Part shown: in pieces, positions 62,396 through 64,000 of the stretch
Layout of the letters: every line of letters starts with the position of its first letter
Numbering within the stretch: position 1 is the stretch's first letter
Assembly (NCBI GenBank): GCA_021613375.1
Contig: CM038725.1
Coordinates: forward strand, 8,905,089 to 8,969,088
Source: Megaleporinus macrocephalus
Taxonomy: Eukaryota > Chordata > Actinopteri > Characiformes > Anostomidae
Reading direction: 5' to 3'
DNA length: 64,000 nt
The notes under the pieces: generated by a model
Databases searched by the model: none
Told to the model about the DNA's origin: nothing
Seen by the model: only the letters and a program-made list of their open reading frames with translations
Made by a program: the position numbers and the translations under genes

Positions 62396-63238
62396 CTGGG
62401 GACATTATTATGTTATATAGACAGGAAGTTTTTGTTTAGACAGCCAAACACCCATATTAAGTATTTGAATACTATTAATACAGAATCATCGTTGTTCACC
62501 AAATTGAAACTTTAAAAGTAAAGTAGCTTTTTGGCCTCTCCTGTAATGAAAGTCAATGGAACCAGACTTTTTTCTTCAGATATTTTGAGCATTTCCAATT
62601 AAAAACACAAAACAATACAAAAGACAAAAGTTTTGGATAAAACATTTTTGGACGGTGATGACATGTCAGTGTGTCAGTAATACCTGCTTTGACTGCTCAG
62701 TACTTAAGCTAAATCAAGATTACTGCTGAAGGAACTGAATACATTCATACAATGTCTGGGGCGTCCAGGAGAAATCTGGAACTACACTTTGTTCTTCAAA
62801 CTGGAGCTCAAGATATGATCTACTTCTCTCACAATAAGATATTCATGTTACTTTGTATTGTAAGTATGATTATTGATAGTATGATTATATATAGCAGTAA
62901 GAAAGTGTTGGACGGTGGGCTGATAGAAAACAATAATGCATTGCCAGCTTGGATTTTGGCCTTTTTTGATGTAAATACCCTCAAATTTCAGCTGATTTGC
63001 TGCTGCACATTAATGTTAAAGTCATTATTTCATTTCTGTGCTGAAACAAAAAGCCAAAACAAGTCACTATATGATGTTTCATGACTTCAGCACACATCCT
63101 GCTCTATGACAAAATAGATTAAATATGGCATAACGTATAAAATCTTGTCCTTACCTGTCCCATTCTGAAGGCATACACCGTTTTGGTCTGGTTTTTCTTT
63201 TTCAGTCACTCCGTTCTCAGATGCCTTCACGCACTCTT
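60588..63238 (-). CDS. C-terminal SH3-domain protein, last four exons (mAbp1/cortactin-like SH3)
   Basis: Four minus-strand exons (63238-63155, 61399-61284, 61128-61074, 60724-60588) have GT-AG borders and compatible phases. They encode 129 residues and a TAA stop. The first two give an acidic, Glu/Asn-rich linker (for example [17 protein letters not shown]). The last two form a complete SH3 domain with the ALYDY signature, an acidic RT loop (EDDSEL), the conserved W-W, and G-L-F-P-A-N-Y-V just before the end. SH3 domains of this kind bind proline-rich ligands in actin and endocytic adaptors. The domain aligns without gaps to my memory of drebrin-like/mAbp1 SH3 ([14 protein letters not shown]-x-x-G-x-F-P-A-N-Y-V-E). 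Cortactin, HS1 and PACSIN SH3 domains are also close, so the gene name is left open. The 5' part lies beyond the window, and the gene converges on rtkn. Confidence 0.85.
61074..61128 (-). CDS. SH3-protein exon, first SH3 strand (ALYDY motif)
   Basis: This 55-base exon lies between cctacag and gtcagc. It encodes [18 protein letters not shown] and carries one base into the last exon. ALYDY is the canonical opening of an SH3 fold. Confidence 0.85.
61284..61399 (-). CDS. SH3-protein exon, acidic linker part 2
   Basis: This 116-base exon lies between atcaag and gtatgt. It encodes [20 protein letters not shown] then [19 protein letters not shown]. It is strongly acidic and low in hydrophobics, typical of a disordered linker before an SH3 domain. 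Confidence 0.75.
61482..61528 (+). repeat. (TA)n microsatellite
   Basis: Alternating TA about 47 bases long in an intron of the SH3 gene, about 80 bases upstream (in gene orientation) of its 61284-61399 exon. Confidence 0.97.
62349..62394 (+). repeat. (TA)n-(CA)n microsatellite
   Basis: Alternating TA about 40 bases long followed by cacaca in an intron of the SH3 gene. Confidence 0.97.
63155..63238 (-). CDS. SH3-protein exon, acidic linker part 1
   Basis: This 84-base exon follows a tttgtag acceptor and ends at ACAG/gtaagg. It encodes [20 protein letters not shown] then VCLQNGT, with one base carried to the next exon. The repeated S-E-N-G also occurs at the end of the next exon. Confidence 0.7.
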
Positions 63239-64000
63239 CTACAAATATAAAGAGAGAGATGATTAAATACAACACAACCACCACCAACGATCCAGGACCT
63301 CCTCATATTCCCAAAAAGTGGCACAGACTCACAGTGCAAACAAAAACAGAAACATGGTGTTTTGTAAATCCATCTTTATGTTAATTTAAACAATTACACA
63401 AGATACTGTGTTGATATTTCTACTTTAATGTTTTCTGTATATATTCACTCATTCTGACATTCCAAAAATGCTGAGACGGGCTATGTTCAACAGGTGATGC
63501 TATGAGTCTTAAGTATAAAAGGCAATGTCAGAGACAAATCCAACTCCCAATAATCTGATAACTAAAGAAAACTGCTTTTATCCATGATCAGATCAATGTA
63601 TTTATAAGCACTTAAGTAATCAGACAGTGGGGATGAGGGTCTAATCAGAATTCTACTTTGCAAGCAGTCAATAAACACAAAGAATAAGACATGCTACTTT
63701 TAAAAATAAATTTTTTTTACCTGACAATTATAAACTTGCATCAGATTAAGAACATTTCAGTCCTTCATTTTGTTAAACATGTAGCTGGTTTCTTCTTCTT
63801 CTTTCTCTGTACTGCATTTTTATTTATCTGATAGAGTCTCAGAACACTCTGTACCACCGTCTCCACCAGTGACTCTTCTGTTCTCCATATTTATATCTAT
63901 TTAATTCACTTAATTCACCTAACATGTGCAGACATGTATGTGTAAAGTAACGTTTACAGGTATGTCTGTGCGTGTATGTCCCCTTTGGGTGTGTGAGTGT
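63239..64000. other. Intron of the SH3 gene, no exon recognised
   Basis: Upstream part of the SH3 gene on the minus strand. I saw no further exon with compatible phase before the window ends. Confidence 0.4.

Overview
This window is nuclear DNA of a vertebrate, almost certainly a teleost fish. It has large GT-AG introns, one conserved vertebrate gene split over 11 recognisable coding exons, fish-type tRNA-derived SINE and Tc1/mariner debris, many short hAT-like elements with 8-bp target duplications, and a heavy load of micro- and minisatellites. Nothing prokaryotic or viral was recognised. The species cannot be fixed from the sequence alone.

Right-of-centre gene (30768-54296, + strand): the orthologue of rhotekin (RTKN), a Rho-GTP-binding scaffold. 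The exons encode, in order, the HR1/REM Rho-binding coiled coil, a short linker, an anillin-homology-type region, the PH domain and a proline/serine-rich tail ending in a PDZ ligand (S-Q-V). The first coding exon was not recognised and probably lies outside the window or in the upstream 30 kb. The in-window exons join without a frame break into 634 codons plus a stop. A second gene (60588-63238, - strand, partial) converges on rhotekin. Its last four exons encode an acidic linker and a C-terminal SH3 domain most like the mAbp1/drebrin-like and cortactin type, but I do not name it firmly.

Layout: 1-5.6 kb holds an interspersed-repeat tail, a (GA)n tract and a 4.4-kb polypurine satellite. 5.6-25 kb is gene-poor and is a graveyard of hAT-like elements, several with perfect 8-bp target duplications, together with a broken Tc1-type transposase, local direct and inverted duplications, a SINE and AT/TTTA microsatellites. 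25.3-29.8 kb has two large AGT-trinucleotide arrays. 30.7-54.3 kb is rhotekin; its introns contain a 41-unit 21-bp VNTR that stays in frame with the preceding exon, further hAT-like elements, a nested transposon pair, two foldback elements, a tRNA-like tandem array with a dimeric higher-order repeat, and CT or TG microsatellites that run right up to three 3' splice sites. 54.3-60.6 kb is the convergent intergenic/3'UTR interval with one more hAT-like element. 60.6-64 kb is the SH3 gene.

I saw no multi-gene system that looks undescribed. The most interesting signals concern rhotekin RNA processing: a candidate alternative terminal exon that would remove the PDZ-ligand tail, an intronic minisatellite that is translatable if the intron is retained, and microsatellite-built splice acceptors that force unusually distant branch points or resemble a TDP-43-type UG element.
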